In this document: piece by piece, positions 46,883 through 56,901 of the stretch
Numbering within the stretch: position 1 is the stretch's first letter
Layout: each line of letters begins with the position of its first letter
Assembly (NCBI GenBank): GCA_016926235.1
Contig: JAFGOZ010000059.1
Coordinates: 28,905-92,904, forward strand
From: Bacteroidales bacterium
GTDB taxonomy: Bacteria; Bacteroidota; Bacteroidia; Bacteroidales; UBA10428
DNA length: 64,000 nucleotides
Reading direction: 5' to 3'
Notes under the pieces: generated by a model
Database searches by the model: none
What the model saw: the letters and a program-made list of their open reading frames with translations, nothing else
Told to the model about the DNA's origin: nothing
Position numbers and translations under genes: made by a program

Positions 46883-49807
46883 ATGAAAGAGAAACTGAAA
46901 ATATTAGGAAGGAAGCTAAAAGGGGATGTGTTTTTTGACGATATTTCATTGTTATTATACTCTACAGATGCTTCGGCTTATAAAGAACGACCCATTGCAG
47001 TGACACGGCCAAAAACTTCAGAAGACATTAAAGAAATTATCAATTTTGCCCGTGAAAATAATGTGACCATTATACCCAGGACAGCAGGAACGTCATTGGC
47101 CGGCCAGGTTGTCGGAAATGGAATTATTGTAGATGTATCTAAATACTTAACAGAAATACTGGAATTCAATAAGGAAGAAAAATGGGTGAGAGTGCAACCC
47201 GGTGTTGTTTTAGATGAACTCAATCTGTATTTAAAACCGCACGGATTATTTTTTGGTCCTGAAACATCTACTGCTAATCGTTGTATGATAGGTGGGATGG
47301 TTGGTAACAATGCTTGTGGACTTCATTCACTGATTTATGGTAGTACCCGGGATCATTTATTGGAGGTTAAGGCAATATTAAGTGATGGTTCGGATGTTGA
47401 ATTTAAGTCCCTTTCTAACGATGAGTTTGCAGAAAAGTGTATGGTGAAAAGCCTGGAGGGAAAAATATATAAACAAATTGATCAGTTGCTAAATAATAAG
47501 GAAATCCAGGATGAGATACGTCGCGAATATCCTGCAAAAGAAGTAAAGCGAAGGAATACAGGTTATGCACTGGATCTTTTATTGGAATCATCGCCATTTT
47601 CAGACACTGATGAGAAATTCAATTTCTGTAAATTAATTGCGGGATCTGAAGGTACACTTGCATTTTTAACAGAGATTACATTGAACCTTGTGCCACTTCC
47701 TCCAAAAGAGAAAGCTGTAATATGTGTACATTTTCATACAGTAAATGAGTCGCTATTGGGGAACTTGATTGCTTTAAAGCACAGACCTGATGCTGTTGAG
47801 CTGATGGATGATGTAATAATGAACTGTACAAAAGGGAACATTGAACAGCGGAAAAACAGGTTTTTCATAGAAGGTGACCCGGGTGCTATACTGATCATTG
47901 AATTCACCAGGGAAACACGGGAAGAGATTGAAGTTATAAAGAAAAAACTGGAAGAGGATATGCGAAAGGAAAAACTGGGGTATCATTTTCCAATTGTCTG
48001 GGGTAAAGACATAAACCGTGTCTGGAACTTGCGAAAGGCAGGTTTAGGACTTCTGTCAAACGTTCCGGGGGATGCAAAACCTGTATCGGTTGTTGAAGAT
48101 ACTGCTGTGATGCCGCAAGTACTTCCTGAATATATTGCAGATTTTCAGGCGCTTCTTAAGAAATATAACCTGAATAGTGTTTATCATGCACATATAGCAA
48201 CAGGGGAACTTCATCTTAGGCCTATGCTCGACCTTAAGCTGGAAAAGGACGTTGAGCTTTTTCATACAATAGCGTTGGAAGTTGCAAAATTGGTAAAAAA
48301 GCATAAGGGATCATTAAGCGGAGAGCATGGTGACGGACGATTGCGGGGAGAATTTATCCCTTTAATGCTGGGAGAAAAAATTTACCGCTTACTCAAAGAA
48401 ATTAAAGTTACCTGGGATCCAAATAATATTTTAAACGCAGGTAAGATTGTGGATACTCCACAGATGAATAAACAGTTACGGTATTTACCTGGCACACCTA
48501 CAAGGGAAATAGAGACTATTTTTGATTTTTCGGATGTGGATGGTATTTTACGATTAGCAGAAAAATGTAATGGTTCAGGGGATTGTCGTAAGTCTGCACT
48601 TATAGGAGGAACTATGTGTCCAAGTTATATGGCTACACGGGATGAGAATACGACGACACGAGCAAGGGCAAATGTATTGCGCGAATTCCTTACAAATTCA
48701 AACAAAAAGAATCCCTTCGCACATGATGAAATTTACCAGATCCTTGATTTATGCTTATCATGTAAAGGATGTAAATCTGAATGCCCGTCAAATGTTGACA
48801 TGGCTAAATTAAAGGCTGAATTTCTTCAGCATTACTACGATGCTCATCATATTCCATTAAGGACAAGAGTTATAGCCTATATCACTAACATTAACAAACT
48901 TGGCTCAATTATGCCTTCGGTTTTTAATTTCTTTATAACGAATTCATTTACTTCTTCAATTGCAAAAAAGATACTGAAATTTGCACCTAAACGAAGTATA
49001 CCAAAATTATATAAAACTACACTTAGGAGATGGGCTTCAAAGAATCTTAAATCACTAAATGAAGTAGTTTCAGAGAATAAAAAAGTCTACTTATTTATAG
49101 ATGAGTTTACAAATTATAATGATACTGCAATAGGCATTACAACTATAAAACTACTGAACAAGCTTGGATATAAGGTTGAAATACTAAATCATGCCGTAAG
49201 CGGCCGCACATTCTTTTCTAAGGGTTTAATAAGAACAGGGAAAAAAGTTGCCATTAAAAATGTATCAATATTCAAAGATATTGTCACGCCTGAAACTCCA
49301 TTGGTCGGAATTGAACCTTCTGCCATTCTTTCATTTCGTGATGAATATCCTGATTTAGTTGGCAGGGAGTTGAAGCAAGAAGCTATTGAATTAGGGAAGT
49401 CGACTCTTATTATAGATGAATTTATTGCCAGAGATATTGATAAAGGCAATATTACTTCAGATATGTTTACTCAGGTAGATCAGAAGATTAAATTGCACGG
49501 TCATTGCCAACAAAAATCTGTAGCTTCTACCGAGCCAACAAAGAAAATGTTATCACTTCCTAAAAATTATGTAGTTGAAGAGATAAAATCTGGTTGTTGT
49601 GGTATGGCAGGATCATTTGGCTATGAAAAAGAGCATTATGATTTATCCATGAAAGTTGGTGAACTGGTATTATTCCCTGAGGTAAGAAATGCTTCAGATG
49701 ATACAATTATTTCCGCCCCAGGTACAAGTTGCAGGCATCAAATTAAAGATGGAACAGGGAAAGAAGCTTTACATCCGGTTGAAGTGCTTTATAAGGCTTT
49801 AGTTTAG
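46883..49807 (+). CDS. FAD/[4Fe-4S] D-2-hydroxyacid (D-lactate-type) dehydrogenase
   Basis: 974 residues: FAD-binding type 4 domain (about 30-210; IPRTAGTSLAGQVVGNGIIVD, GGMVGNNACGLHS), FAD-linked oxidase C-terminal domain (about 220-530; GEHGDGRLRGEF), a ferredoxin-like part (Cys set CNGSGDC and CLSCKGCKSECP) and a CCG domain near the end (KSGCCGMAGSFG). This is the fused DLD/GlcD-GlcF type. It may oxidise D-lactate or 2-hydroxyglutarate, passing electrons to a quinone or electron-transfer flavoprotein. Substrate is not decidable from sequence. Confidence 0.9.
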   Translation: MKEKLKILGRKLKGDVFFDDISLLLYSTDASAYKERPIAVTRPKTSEDIKEIINFARENNVTIIPRTAGTSLAGQVVGNGIIVDVSKYLTEILEFNKEEKWVRVQPGVVLDELNLYLKPHGLFFGPETSTANRCMIGGMVGNNACGLHSLIYGSTRDHLLEVKAILSDGSDVEFKSLSNDEFAEKCMVKSLEGKIYKQIDQLLNNKEIQDEIRREYPAKEVKRRNTGYALDLLLESSPFSDTDEKFNFCKLIAGSEGTLAFLTEITLNLVPLPPKEKAVICVHFHTVNESLLGNLIALKHRPDAVELMDDVIMNCTKGNIEQRKNRFFIEGDPGAILIIEFTRETREEIEVIKKKLEEDMRKEKLGYHFPIVWGKDINRVWNLRKAGLGLLSNVPGDAKPVSVVEDTAVMPQVLPEYIADFQALLKKYNLNSVYHAHIATGELHLRPMLDLKLEKDVELFHTIALEVAKLVKKHKGSLSGEHGDGRLRGEFIPLMLGEKIYRLLKEIKVTWDPNNILNAGKIVDTPQMNKQLRYLPGTPTREIETIFDFSDVDGILRLAEKCNGSGDCRKSALIGGTMCPSYMATRDENTTTRARANVLREFLTNSNKKNPFAHDEIYQILDLCLSCKGCKSECPSNVDMAKLKAEFLQHYYDAHHIPLRTRVIAYITNINKLGSIMPSVFNFFITNSFTSSIAKKILKFAPKRSIPKLYKTTLRRWASKNLKSLNEVVSENKKVYLFIDEFTNYNDTAIGITTIKLLNKLGYKVEILNHAVSGRTFFSKGLIRTGKKVAIKNVSIFKDIVTPETPLVGIEPSAILSFRDEYPDLVGRELKQEAIELGKSTLIIDEFIARDIDKGNITSDMFTQVDQKIKLHGHCQQKSVASTEPTKKMLSLPKNYVVEEIKSGCCGMAGSFGYEKEHYDLSMKVGELVLFPEVRNASDDTIISAPGTSCRHQIKDGTGKEALHPVEVLYKALV

Positions 49808-49828
49808 ACTTTTACCTATACTTATATT

Positions 49829-52800
49829 TTATTTTGTTGACGATAATGCTATATCAAGAGGTAGAGTAAAGTAAAATGTTGTACCTTTATTTATTTCAGA
49901 AAAGAAATCGATTTCACCATCCAGCAGTTTGATTATGCTTTTACTGATAGATAATCCCAGACCTGCCCCGCGGTAAATTTTAGATTTACTATCCTCTATT
50001 TTGGTGAAAGGTTTGAATATTTTATCATGGTCTTTCCTAAGTATACCAATACCAGTGTCTTTAACATAGAAACGAATTGTCTTATCAATTATTTCGTATC
50101 CCATATGAACATATCCCTTCTCTGTGAATTTAATAGCATTATCCATCAGGTTCTGAAATACTTGCTTAATTCTTAATTCATCACTGTTAATATATAGTTT
50201 TTCAGTTGAGGGATTTTTAATGTAGGCTATTATGAGATCTTCTGTTTCCCGGGGTTTGTAAATTCTGTAAATTTCTTCGAGAAGAAGTGTTACATTAAAT
50301 GGGCGTTTCATTATTTCCAACTGATTGGATTCAATTTTTGAAATATCCAGAATGTCGTTTATTAACAAGAGCAGACTTTCAATGTTTTTATCAATTAATT
50401 CAGAAAAAAATTCTTTATCGTCAGCTGTAAGTTTTTCCTCTTTTAAAAGTGAAGAAAAGCCTGCAATAGCATTCATGGGTGTGCGTATCTCATGGCTGAG
50501 ATTAGCCAGGAACGAGGTCTTTAGTTTGTCTGATTCTTCAGCGCGTTTTAAAGCCTTTTCTAAATCTGTAGTACGACTTTCAACTAATAATTCCAGTTTA
50601 TTTCTATGCTGGTTTAATTCTTCATTTTGCCGGCTTATTTGGTTTTTCCTTTCTGTTAACAAGAGATTTGCTTTGGATAATTCGAAGGTTCTTTCTTCAA
50701 CTTTCTTTTCCAGAAATTTTTGTTGTTTCAAATAGCGCTTGACCCTGTAAAGATAGAAGCCGGTTGTCAATCCAAGAATGAAAATACCAAGAATGATTTT
50801 AAAGTATAGGGTTTCATACCAGGGAGGTAGAATTAAAATCTTAATGTTTGCCTCTTTATTGCTCCAGGAACCATCGTTATTTGTAACTTTAACACGAAAT
50901 GTATATTCACCTGCATTCAGGTTGGTATATGTGATTTTTCTGGTTTTACTGTCTGTCTCCAGCCATGTATTATTAAAATTCTCCAGCTTATATTTATACT
51001 TTTGACGTTCTGGATGAAAATAATTCAGGTTAGAGAACTCAATTGAAAAAACATTTTCTCTTTTAAGTAGCACTATTTTATCAGTTTGAGTTATAGATTT
51101 TGTAAGTATTTGTCTGTTGTTAATTGTATCACCTACCTGAATACTTTTATTAAATATTTGGAAATCAGTAAAAACTATATTCGATTCAGTGTTTTTAATA
51201 TATATGTCATCCGGTTTAAAAAAATTAAAGCCATTGCTGCCACCAAAAAGCAGCTCACCATGGCTTGTCCTAAATGCAGATTTTTCATTAAATTCATTTC
51301 CCTGCAACCCATCCGATTCATTATAGCTAATAAATGAAAAACTATATTCGCCATCATTATTTCTTGCGATTTTAACATTGCATAGACCATTTGAGGTGCC
51401 AAGCCATATATCATCATTATTGTCTTCTAGAATTGTAAGTATCCTGTTTGTTGGTAATCCGTTGTTTTTTCGGAATACAGTAAAAGTTTGGTAATCCTCA
51501 TTCAGTAAGCTTAATCCATCATTTGTTGCAACCCAAATCCATCCACGGGAATCTTCAAATACATCGTATACAAAGTCTTTACTTAAACTCACAGGGTTTA
51601 AAGGATCATGATAATAATAAGTAAATTGTCTGGTTCTTTTATTGAACATTCTTAGCCCGTCAACAGTAGCAAACCACATATTGCCTGAATGGTCTTCAAT
51701 AATAGAAAAAATAACATTAGAGCGGATTCCTGTATCATTGTCCCATCTGTGCACTTCCGTTACTCTTCCTGTTTCAGGATTTAGTACATTTACACCACCT
51801 AGTAACGTGGCAATCCATAGCATTCCATCTGAGTCTTCACAGATGTCCCATATTCTGTCATCTGTTATAGCTTCGGGATTATTTGTGTTTGCCCTGAAAT
51901 GATGAAATCGAGAGCCATCATAATAATTTAATCCACCAAAATATGTACCTGCCCATACATGATCTCTGCTATCCGATATTAAACCTATAATAATATCAGC
52001 ACTTAAGCTGGAAGGATCATTTGGGTTGTTTATATATTGTTTAAAGCTATTATTCTCTCTGTTAAAAAATATCAAGCCACCCCCGTTAGTTCCTATCCAT
52101 AGGTTTCCATTTTTATCTTCGGCAAAATTATCGATATCATTATATCCCGGTTTCGCGTTATTATTAAGTTTTATAAGGTAATGGTCAAATTTAAAGAGAT
52201 TTTTATGATAGTACCCGAATCCTTGTTTAAAGGACCCTATCCAAATAAATCCATCGTAATCTTTATATATGGCGGTTATGACATCCTGGCATAAGCTCCT
52301 ATTATTCAATGGATTGTTTTTAATATATTGAATATTCCAAGTGTCTTTTTTAATAAGATTAATTCCTCCATGGTCTGTGCCTACCCATATATTGCCATCC
52401 TCATCCTGAACTATTCCGGTAATATAGTCGTTGTTTAGTTTACAGATATTGTTAGTAGTTGAGTATTGTTTATATATTTCCTTTTCAGGGTTTATGTACA
52501 TAACCCCGGAAGCATTGCTTTTATCATATATCCATATGTCGTCATCATTGTCAACATACATTCTGTAGAAATTGTCAAAAGTTGTTTTTATTTTGAATAC
52601 TTCAGATGCTTTCAGTGTTCTAGGATCAATTCTTTTTAAACTGCCCTTATTATCAACAGACCAGATATTCCCTTTACTATCCTCACCAATACTTGTTATT
52701 CGCAGTGAGTTTTCAGGAAGATATGTTTCATACCCTTCTAATACCCTGATAAGAGAATCATTTGTAGGAATATACATATATAACCCCTGAGAAGTATTGC

Positions 52801-53236
52801 TATACCAGTAATTACCATTTTTTGCTTTTAATAGCATCCATTTACTTTCATATGGATAAGTCAATTTTCCGTTAAATAATTGATAAGCATGTGTAATTGA
52901 TTCATTTTCTGGATCATATATATCAATATAATTGCCTGCTGCTATCCAGATTTTCCCATCATAATCTTCATATAGTCCATTAATTATATTATCATGCAGA
53001 GAAGTTGTATCCTCCGAAATATTCTTAAATAATTTAAATGAATAACCATCCCATCGGCCAAGTCCCTCAATTGTACCTACCCATAAAAAACCTTTACTGT
53101 CGCGAAGGAATGATACTGTATAGTTATTAGGGAGGCCGCTTTCTTTATCAATATTGGCAAATAACCATTGCTTTTCCTGACCATAAAGAGAAAACAATGA
53201 TAAAATATAAAGCATTAAAACAGATAAACGAACCAT
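49829..53236 (-). CDS. periplasmic-propeller sensor histidine kinase without receiver
   Basis: 1135 residues: signal peptide, about 14 two-component-regulator propeller repeats forming two beta-propellers (about 25-690; repeated DSKGNIW/DSRGWIW phrases), a Y_Y_Y domain (about 735-800), a membrane helix (about 806-826), coiled coil, HisKA with H915 (LANLSHEIRTP) and HATPase (about 1015-1130). It stops after the HATPase: no receiver and no AraC domain, unlike the usual hybrid two-component systems. Divergent from a GH43 glycosidase gene, so it may sense its glycan; no regulator gene is adjacent. Confidence 0.92.
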   Translation of the reverse strand: MVRLSVLMLYILSLFSLYGQEKQWLFANIDKESGLPNNYTVSFLRDSKGFLWVGTIEGLGRWDGYSFKLFKNISEDTTSLHDNIINGLYEDYDGKIWIAAGNYIDIYDPENESITHAYQLFNGKLTYPYESKWMLLKAKNGNYWYSNTSQGLYMYIPTNDSLIRVLEGYETYLPENSLRITSIGEDSKGNIWSVDNKGSLKRIDPRTLKASEVFKIKTTFDNFYRMYVDNDDDIWIYDKSNASGVMYINPEKEIYKQYSTTNNICKLNNDYITGIVQDEDGNIWVGTDHGGINLIKKDTWNIQYIKNNPLNNRSLCQDVITAIYKDYDGFIWIGSFKQGFGYYHKNLFKFDHYLIKLNNNAKPGYNDIDNFAEDKNGNLWIGTNGGGLIFFNRENNSFKQYINNPNDPSSLSADIIIGLISDSRDHVWAGTYFGGLNYYDGSRFHHFRANTNNPEAITDDRIWDICEDSDGMLWIATLLGGVNVLNPETGRVTEVHRWDNDTGIRSNVIFSIIEDHSGNMWFATVDGLRMFNKRTRQFTYYYHDPLNPVSLSKDFVYDVFEDSRGWIWVATNDGLSLLNEDYQTFTVFRKNNGLPTNRILTILEDNNDDIWLGTSNGLCNVKIARNNDGEYSFSFISYNESDGLQGNEFNEKSAFRTSHGELLFGGSNGFNFFKPDDIYIKNTESNIVFTDFQIFNKSIQVGDTINNRQILTKSITQTDKIVLLKRENVFSIEFSNLNYFHPERQKYKYKLENFNNTWLETDSKTRKITYTNLNAGEYTFRVKVTNNDGSWSNKEANIKILILPPWYETLYFKIILGIFILGLTTGFYLYRVKRYLKQQKFLEKKVEERTFELSKANLLLTERKNQISRQNEELNQHRNKLELLVESRTTDLEKALKRAEESDKLKTSFLANLSHEIRTPMNAIAGFSSLLKEEKLTADDKEFFSELIDKNIESLLLLINDILDISKIESNQLEIMKRPFNVTLLLEEIYRIYKPRETEDLIIAYIKNPSTEKLYINSDELRIKQVFQNLMDNAIKFTEKGYVHMGYEIIDKTIRFYVKDTGIGILRKDHDKIFKPFTKIEDSKSKIYRGAGLGLSISKSIIKLLDGEIDFFSEINKGTTFYFTLPLDIALSSTK

Positions 53237-53291
53237 ATTTAGAATTGCTTCGTGTAGCTAAAATAAATCTAGTAAATTTATTAATATAACG

Positions 53292-53299
53292 CAAATATA
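53292..53299 (-). promoter_or_regulatory. putative -7 box (TATATTTG) of the propeller kinase
   Basis: Minus-strand TAnnTTTG match 56 bases before the start codon at 53236. Confidence 0.45.
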
Positions 53300-53475
53300 T
53301 AAGAGTTAGTTGAAGGTAAGTGATTAGCTAATAGAATTAATTGATAAGGTTCATATTTTTAAAGATGAAATTTTAATACTTTTAATCAATTTGTCATAAT
53401 AATTATGAAAATATTTAAATATGGAATATATATGACTGAATAAAGAAATCTAGTATTTTTAAAACTACTTATTGC

Positions 53476-53607
53476 ATGAAGATGAAGATTTATATAATCA
53501 CTTTGTTTATTTATTTCAGTTTAGCATCAATTAGTCAATTATCTGATCATTTCGATGCTTTGTATCCTGATAGCATTTATGATAAATATACTGGTACATT
53601 TAATTAA
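53476..53607 (+). CDS. small secreted-type peptide (43 aa), unknown
   Basis: A short frame from ATG 53476 to TAA 53605: a Lys start, hydrophobic stretch (ITLFIYFSLAS) and an acidic aromatic tail. It reads like a signal peptide plus about 23 residues. It precedes the GH43 gene by 19 bases. It could be a small leader protein, or the 5' remnant of a truncated secreted protein. No family recognised. Confidence 0.4.
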   Translation: MKMKIYIITLFIYFSLASISQLSDHFDALYPDSIYDKYTGTFN

Positions 53608-53626
53608 TAATTAAAAATATATTAGC

Positions 53627-55171
53627 ATGAACAGATTTCAAAAAGTTGGATTGATTGCAATTGTAGTGAGTATACTGATGAAAATACATGGTTATTCACA
53701 AATCGAGTATTGCTATGAAAACCAAAGATGTCCAAATCTGGGGAACGGTTATTTTCAAAATCCTATTTTGGGTGGAGATTATCCTGATCCTTCAGTGTTA
53801 AAGGATGGCGATGACTACTTTATGACTAATTCTTCATTTGTATACTACCCGGGCTTACTTATATGGCATTCCAAAGATTTGGTGAGCTGGGAACCAGTAT
53901 GTTATGCATTGCATACAAACGTAGGTTCTGTTTATGCACCCGATTTTATCAAGTATCAAAACAAGTATTATATATATTTTCCGGCCGGAGGTACCAATTG
54001 GGTTATTACAGCCAATTCACCCGAAGGACCCTGGAGTGAGCCTGTCGATTTAAAAGTTGGTAATATCGATCCTGGTCACATCGCCGATGAAGAGGGTAAC
54101 AGGTATTTGCATCTCTCAGATGGGCAGGTTGTGAGACTTGCTCCGGATGGATTATCCATTGAGGGAGCAATAAAGGATCTGTACGACGGATGGCCCATTC
54201 CCGATACTTTTGATGTAGAATGTTTTTGTCTTGAGGCACCAAAGCTTTCTTACCGAAATGGATACTATTATTTGACTTCGGCACAGGGTGGTACTGCTGG
54301 TCCTCCAACGAGTCATATGGTGGTATCAGCCAGGTCCAAGAACCCTGTTGGACCATGGGAGAATTCACCATACAATCCAATAATTTTTACACAAAGTAAA
54401 GATGAAAAATGGTGGTCCAAAGGCCATGGTACACTGGTAGATGATAAGGAAGGAAATACATGGATCATATTCCACGGGTACGAGAATGGCTATCATACTT
54501 TAGGTCGACAAACAATTATGCAGCCTTTAGTCTGGACCAAAGATGGCTGGTTTAAATCCATGGTCGGGCAAACAACTGATCAAAAATTTGAAAAACCATC
54601 AGGAGAGACAGTTCCTCATGGCCATAAACTTTCTGATGATTTTTCAGAGAATAAGATGGGTTTGCAATGGCAGTTTTTTAATGAATACGAACCAGAAAGA
54701 TTCAAATTTGAAAATGAAGCTCTCATCTTATCAGCTAAAGGAAACTCGTTATCAAATTGTTATCCAATGCTTTGTGTGCCAACAAATTATTCCTATGAAT
54801 TACAAACAGAAATTACTATAGAGGGAGGTACTACAGCTGGCCTTACCTTATATTATAACGACAGAGCAAATTGCGGCATAGCTATTAATAATGATAATAT
54901 ATATGTTATTCGCCATGGAAAACCTTTGCTGATGGGAAAAAATACTATAGGAAACCATATATTTTTAAAGCTTATTAACAAAAATCATATTATTTACAAT
55001 TATTATAGTGCTGACGGTAAAACTTGGATTAAAGCAGATAAGATAATAGAAGTATCCGGTTACCATCATAACTCCTTCCATGGATTTTTAAGTCTCCGTG
55101 CAGGAATATTTGCTTATGGCAAAGGATCTGCTAAATTTGAGTACTTTACTTACAAAGGACTAAATCCTTAA
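53627..55171 (+). CDS. secreted glycoside hydrolase family 43
   Basis: 514 residues with a signal peptide (about 1-24). GH43 five-blade propeller: catalytic base Asp54 (GDYPDPSVLKDG), pKa-modulating Asp148 (GNIDPGH) and acid Glu203 (CFCLEAPKL). Then a C-terminal beta-sandwich (about 330-514) as in beta-xylosidase-type GH43 enzymes. Likely removes xylose or arabinose from plant polysaccharide. No SusC/SusD genes nearby, so it is not in a standard utilisation locus. Confidence 0.9.
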   Translation: MNRFQKVGLIAIVVSILMKIHGYSQIEYCYENQRCPNLGNGYFQNPILGGDYPDPSVLKDGDDYFMTNSSFVYYPGLLIWHSKDLVSWEPVCYALHTNVGSVYAPDFIKYQNKYYIYFPAGGTNWVITANSPEGPWSEPVDLKVGNIDPGHIADEEGNRYLHLSDGQVVRLAPDGLSIEGAIKDLYDGWPIPDTFDVECFCLEAPKLSYRNGYYYLTSAQGGTAGPPTSHMVVSARSKNPVGPWENSPYNPIIFTQSKDEKWWSKGHGTLVDDKEGNTWIIFHGYENGYHTLGRQTIMQPLVWTKDGWFKSMVGQTTDQKFEKPSGETVPHGHKLSDDFSENKMGLQWQFFNEYEPERFKFENEALILSAKGNSLSNCYPMLCVPTNYSYELQTEITIEGGTTAGLTLYYNDRANCGIAINNDNIYVIRHGKPLLMGKNTIGNHIFLKLINKNHIIYNYYSADGKTWIKADKIIEVSGYHHNSFHGFLSLRAGIFAYGKGSAKFEYFTYKGLNP

Positions 55172-55198
55172 ATTGCATTAAAGTTGTATAATGAGAAT

Positions 55199-56446
55199 AT
55201 GTATGATGTTATAGTAATAGGAGCAGGTCCTTCGGGACTTATAGCTGCTGGAAGGGCAGCAGAGTTAGGAGGGAAGGTGCTCATTGTTGAGAAAATGAAA
55301 AATGCTGGGAGGAAGCTTCTTTTGACAGGTAATACAAGATGCAATATTACTAATAATTCCAGCGAATCGGTATACTACAAAAATATTCATCCGGCCGGAA
55401 AGTTTTTGAAACATGCATTTCAAAGTTACTTTTCAAAAGATATTGTTCAACTACTTGAAAAACAAGGAGTGCATACTAAAATTGAACAAAACAACAGGGT
55501 ATTTCCTGTAAGCAATAAGTCAAAAGATGTATTACAGGCGTTACTTAAATGGTTAAAAGCCATGAATGTACAAATTCTTTATAAAAGCCCTGTAAAATCG
55601 CTAATTATTGCGGAGGGGAGGATAGAAGGTGTTGAAATTGAACGTGAAACCAAATCAACTCTTTCTTACAGTAAGGCAGTAATAATATGTACAGGTGGCA
55701 TGTCATATCCGGCTACAGGCTCTACAGGTGATGGATACAGGTTAGCCAGTCAGGCAGGACATTTTGTAGAAAAGCCATTTCCAGCTCTTGTTCCATTGAG
55801 TACTGAAAGCCATTTACCGTCAAAACTACAGGGCATTGCACTTCCTAATGTTAAGGTTGCATTGTGGATAAACGGCAGGAAAAGCAATGAAATTCAGGGT
55901 GAAGTACTTTTTACTCACTATGGATTGTCAGGTCCGGCAATACTTAATATTAGCAGATGGGTCACTTCAGAACCTGGGAAAAATACGGTTGAGCTTGTAA
56001 TTGATTTGATTCCGGAAAAGGATGAGCAAAGTCTTGATCAGGAAATAGTCGAAAACCTGAATAAATATGGAAACAGACAATTGGAAAATGTGCTAAAAGC
56101 ATGGTTGCCAGTACGATTTAATGAGGTGATATTGCATCATTTAAGTATTGATGGTAAAAAGCCGGCAAACCAGGTTAAATCGAATGAACGTAAAATGATT
56201 GTAAGGCTATTAAAAGAATTGCGGTTTAAAATAAATGGTCACAGAGGATATAATGAAGCGGTAATTACTGCCGGAGGTGTAAGAACAACTGAGATTGACA
56301 GCAAAACCATGGAATCAAAACTTGTTAAGAACTTATATTTTGCAGGTGAGGTAATGAACCTGGATGCATATACGGGAGGATTTAATCTTCAAATAGCATA
56401 TTCAACAGCATGGTTGGCAGCAGAAAGTTGCATGAAGGTACAATGA
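55199..56446 (+). CDS. HI0933-like flavoprotein (BaiN/RdsA family)
   Basis: 415 residues from ATG 55199; a TTG at 55184 is also in frame. FAD motif VIVIGAGPSGLIAAGRAAELGG and the signature AGRKLLLTGNTRCNITN, plus GEVMNLDAYTGGFNLQIAYSTAW near the end. Family proteins are FAD-dependent oxidoreductases of mostly unknown substrate. Follows the GH43 gene by 27 bases. Confidence 0.88.
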   Translation: MYDVIVIGAGPSGLIAAGRAAELGGKVLIVEKMKNAGRKLLLTGNTRCNITNNSSESVYYKNIHPAGKFLKHAFQSYFSKDIVQLLEKQGVHTKIEQNNRVFPVSNKSKDVLQALLKWLKAMNVQILYKSPVKSLIIAEGRIEGVEIERETKSTLSYSKAVIICTGGMSYPATGSTGDGYRLASQAGHFVEKPFPALVPLSTESHLPSKLQGIALPNVKVALWINGRKSNEIQGEVLFTHYGLSGPAILNISRWVTSEPGKNTVELVIDLIPEKDEQSLDQEIVENLNKYGNRQLENVLKAWLPVRFNEVILHHLSIDGKKPANQVKSNERKMIVRLLKELRFKINGHRGYNEAVITAGGVRTTEIDSKTMESKLVKNLYFAGEVMNLDAYTGGFNLQIAYSTAWLAAESCMKVQ

Positions 56447-56901
56447 TACAACCAGTCGTATTTTGAAGTTATTTTGTTTATCCAGCAATAATCATTATTA
56501 AAAATCAAAAAGCATATCAAAATATGCAACTAAAATTATTTTCTATTGTCAATAACTTTGAAAGCTAATAAGCAGTGAATGAAATTACCAAAATTTTATC
56601 GATTGCTGCTTTTTTTGTGAATGGTTTTAATTTTGAAATCGGGAAACTTGAGATTAAGCAATTTTAATGCAAGGTCGTCAAATTATGAAAATAAAACCCT
56701 GCCAGTTCTTTCAGACTTTTGCAGGTTATTATCAGGATTAGATCTTTCAGAGTCAAAAGACCTGAAAGAGTTTGGTGAAATATCGTTAACTAAGCGGCAT
56801 TGTATTATGAAATATATTTACTTTGTTCTTCGTATTAAACATATGAACCGATAATTGATCAATCGAGATATTCGACCTTCAAACTATTGAAAACATGCAT
56901 T
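56447..56901. other. non-coding stretch of about 450 bases
   Basis: Contains an imperfect inverted repeat (56702-56775). A 77-codon frame at 56621-56854 has no family or signal features and is probably chance. Confidence 0.55.
56702..56775. repeat. imperfect inverted repeat
   Basis: CCAGTTCTTTCAGACTTTTG at 56702-56721 pairs with CAAAAGACCTGAAAGAGTTT within 56754-56773 after reverse complementation, allowing a few mismatches and one gap. The spacing is about 30 bases. Similar CTTTCAG/CTGAAAG palindromes are dispersed in Bacteroidetes genomes. Confidence 0.45.

Noticed and set aside
56621..56854. 77-codon open frame
   Set aside because: No signal, family or start signal; overlaps the inverted repeat.
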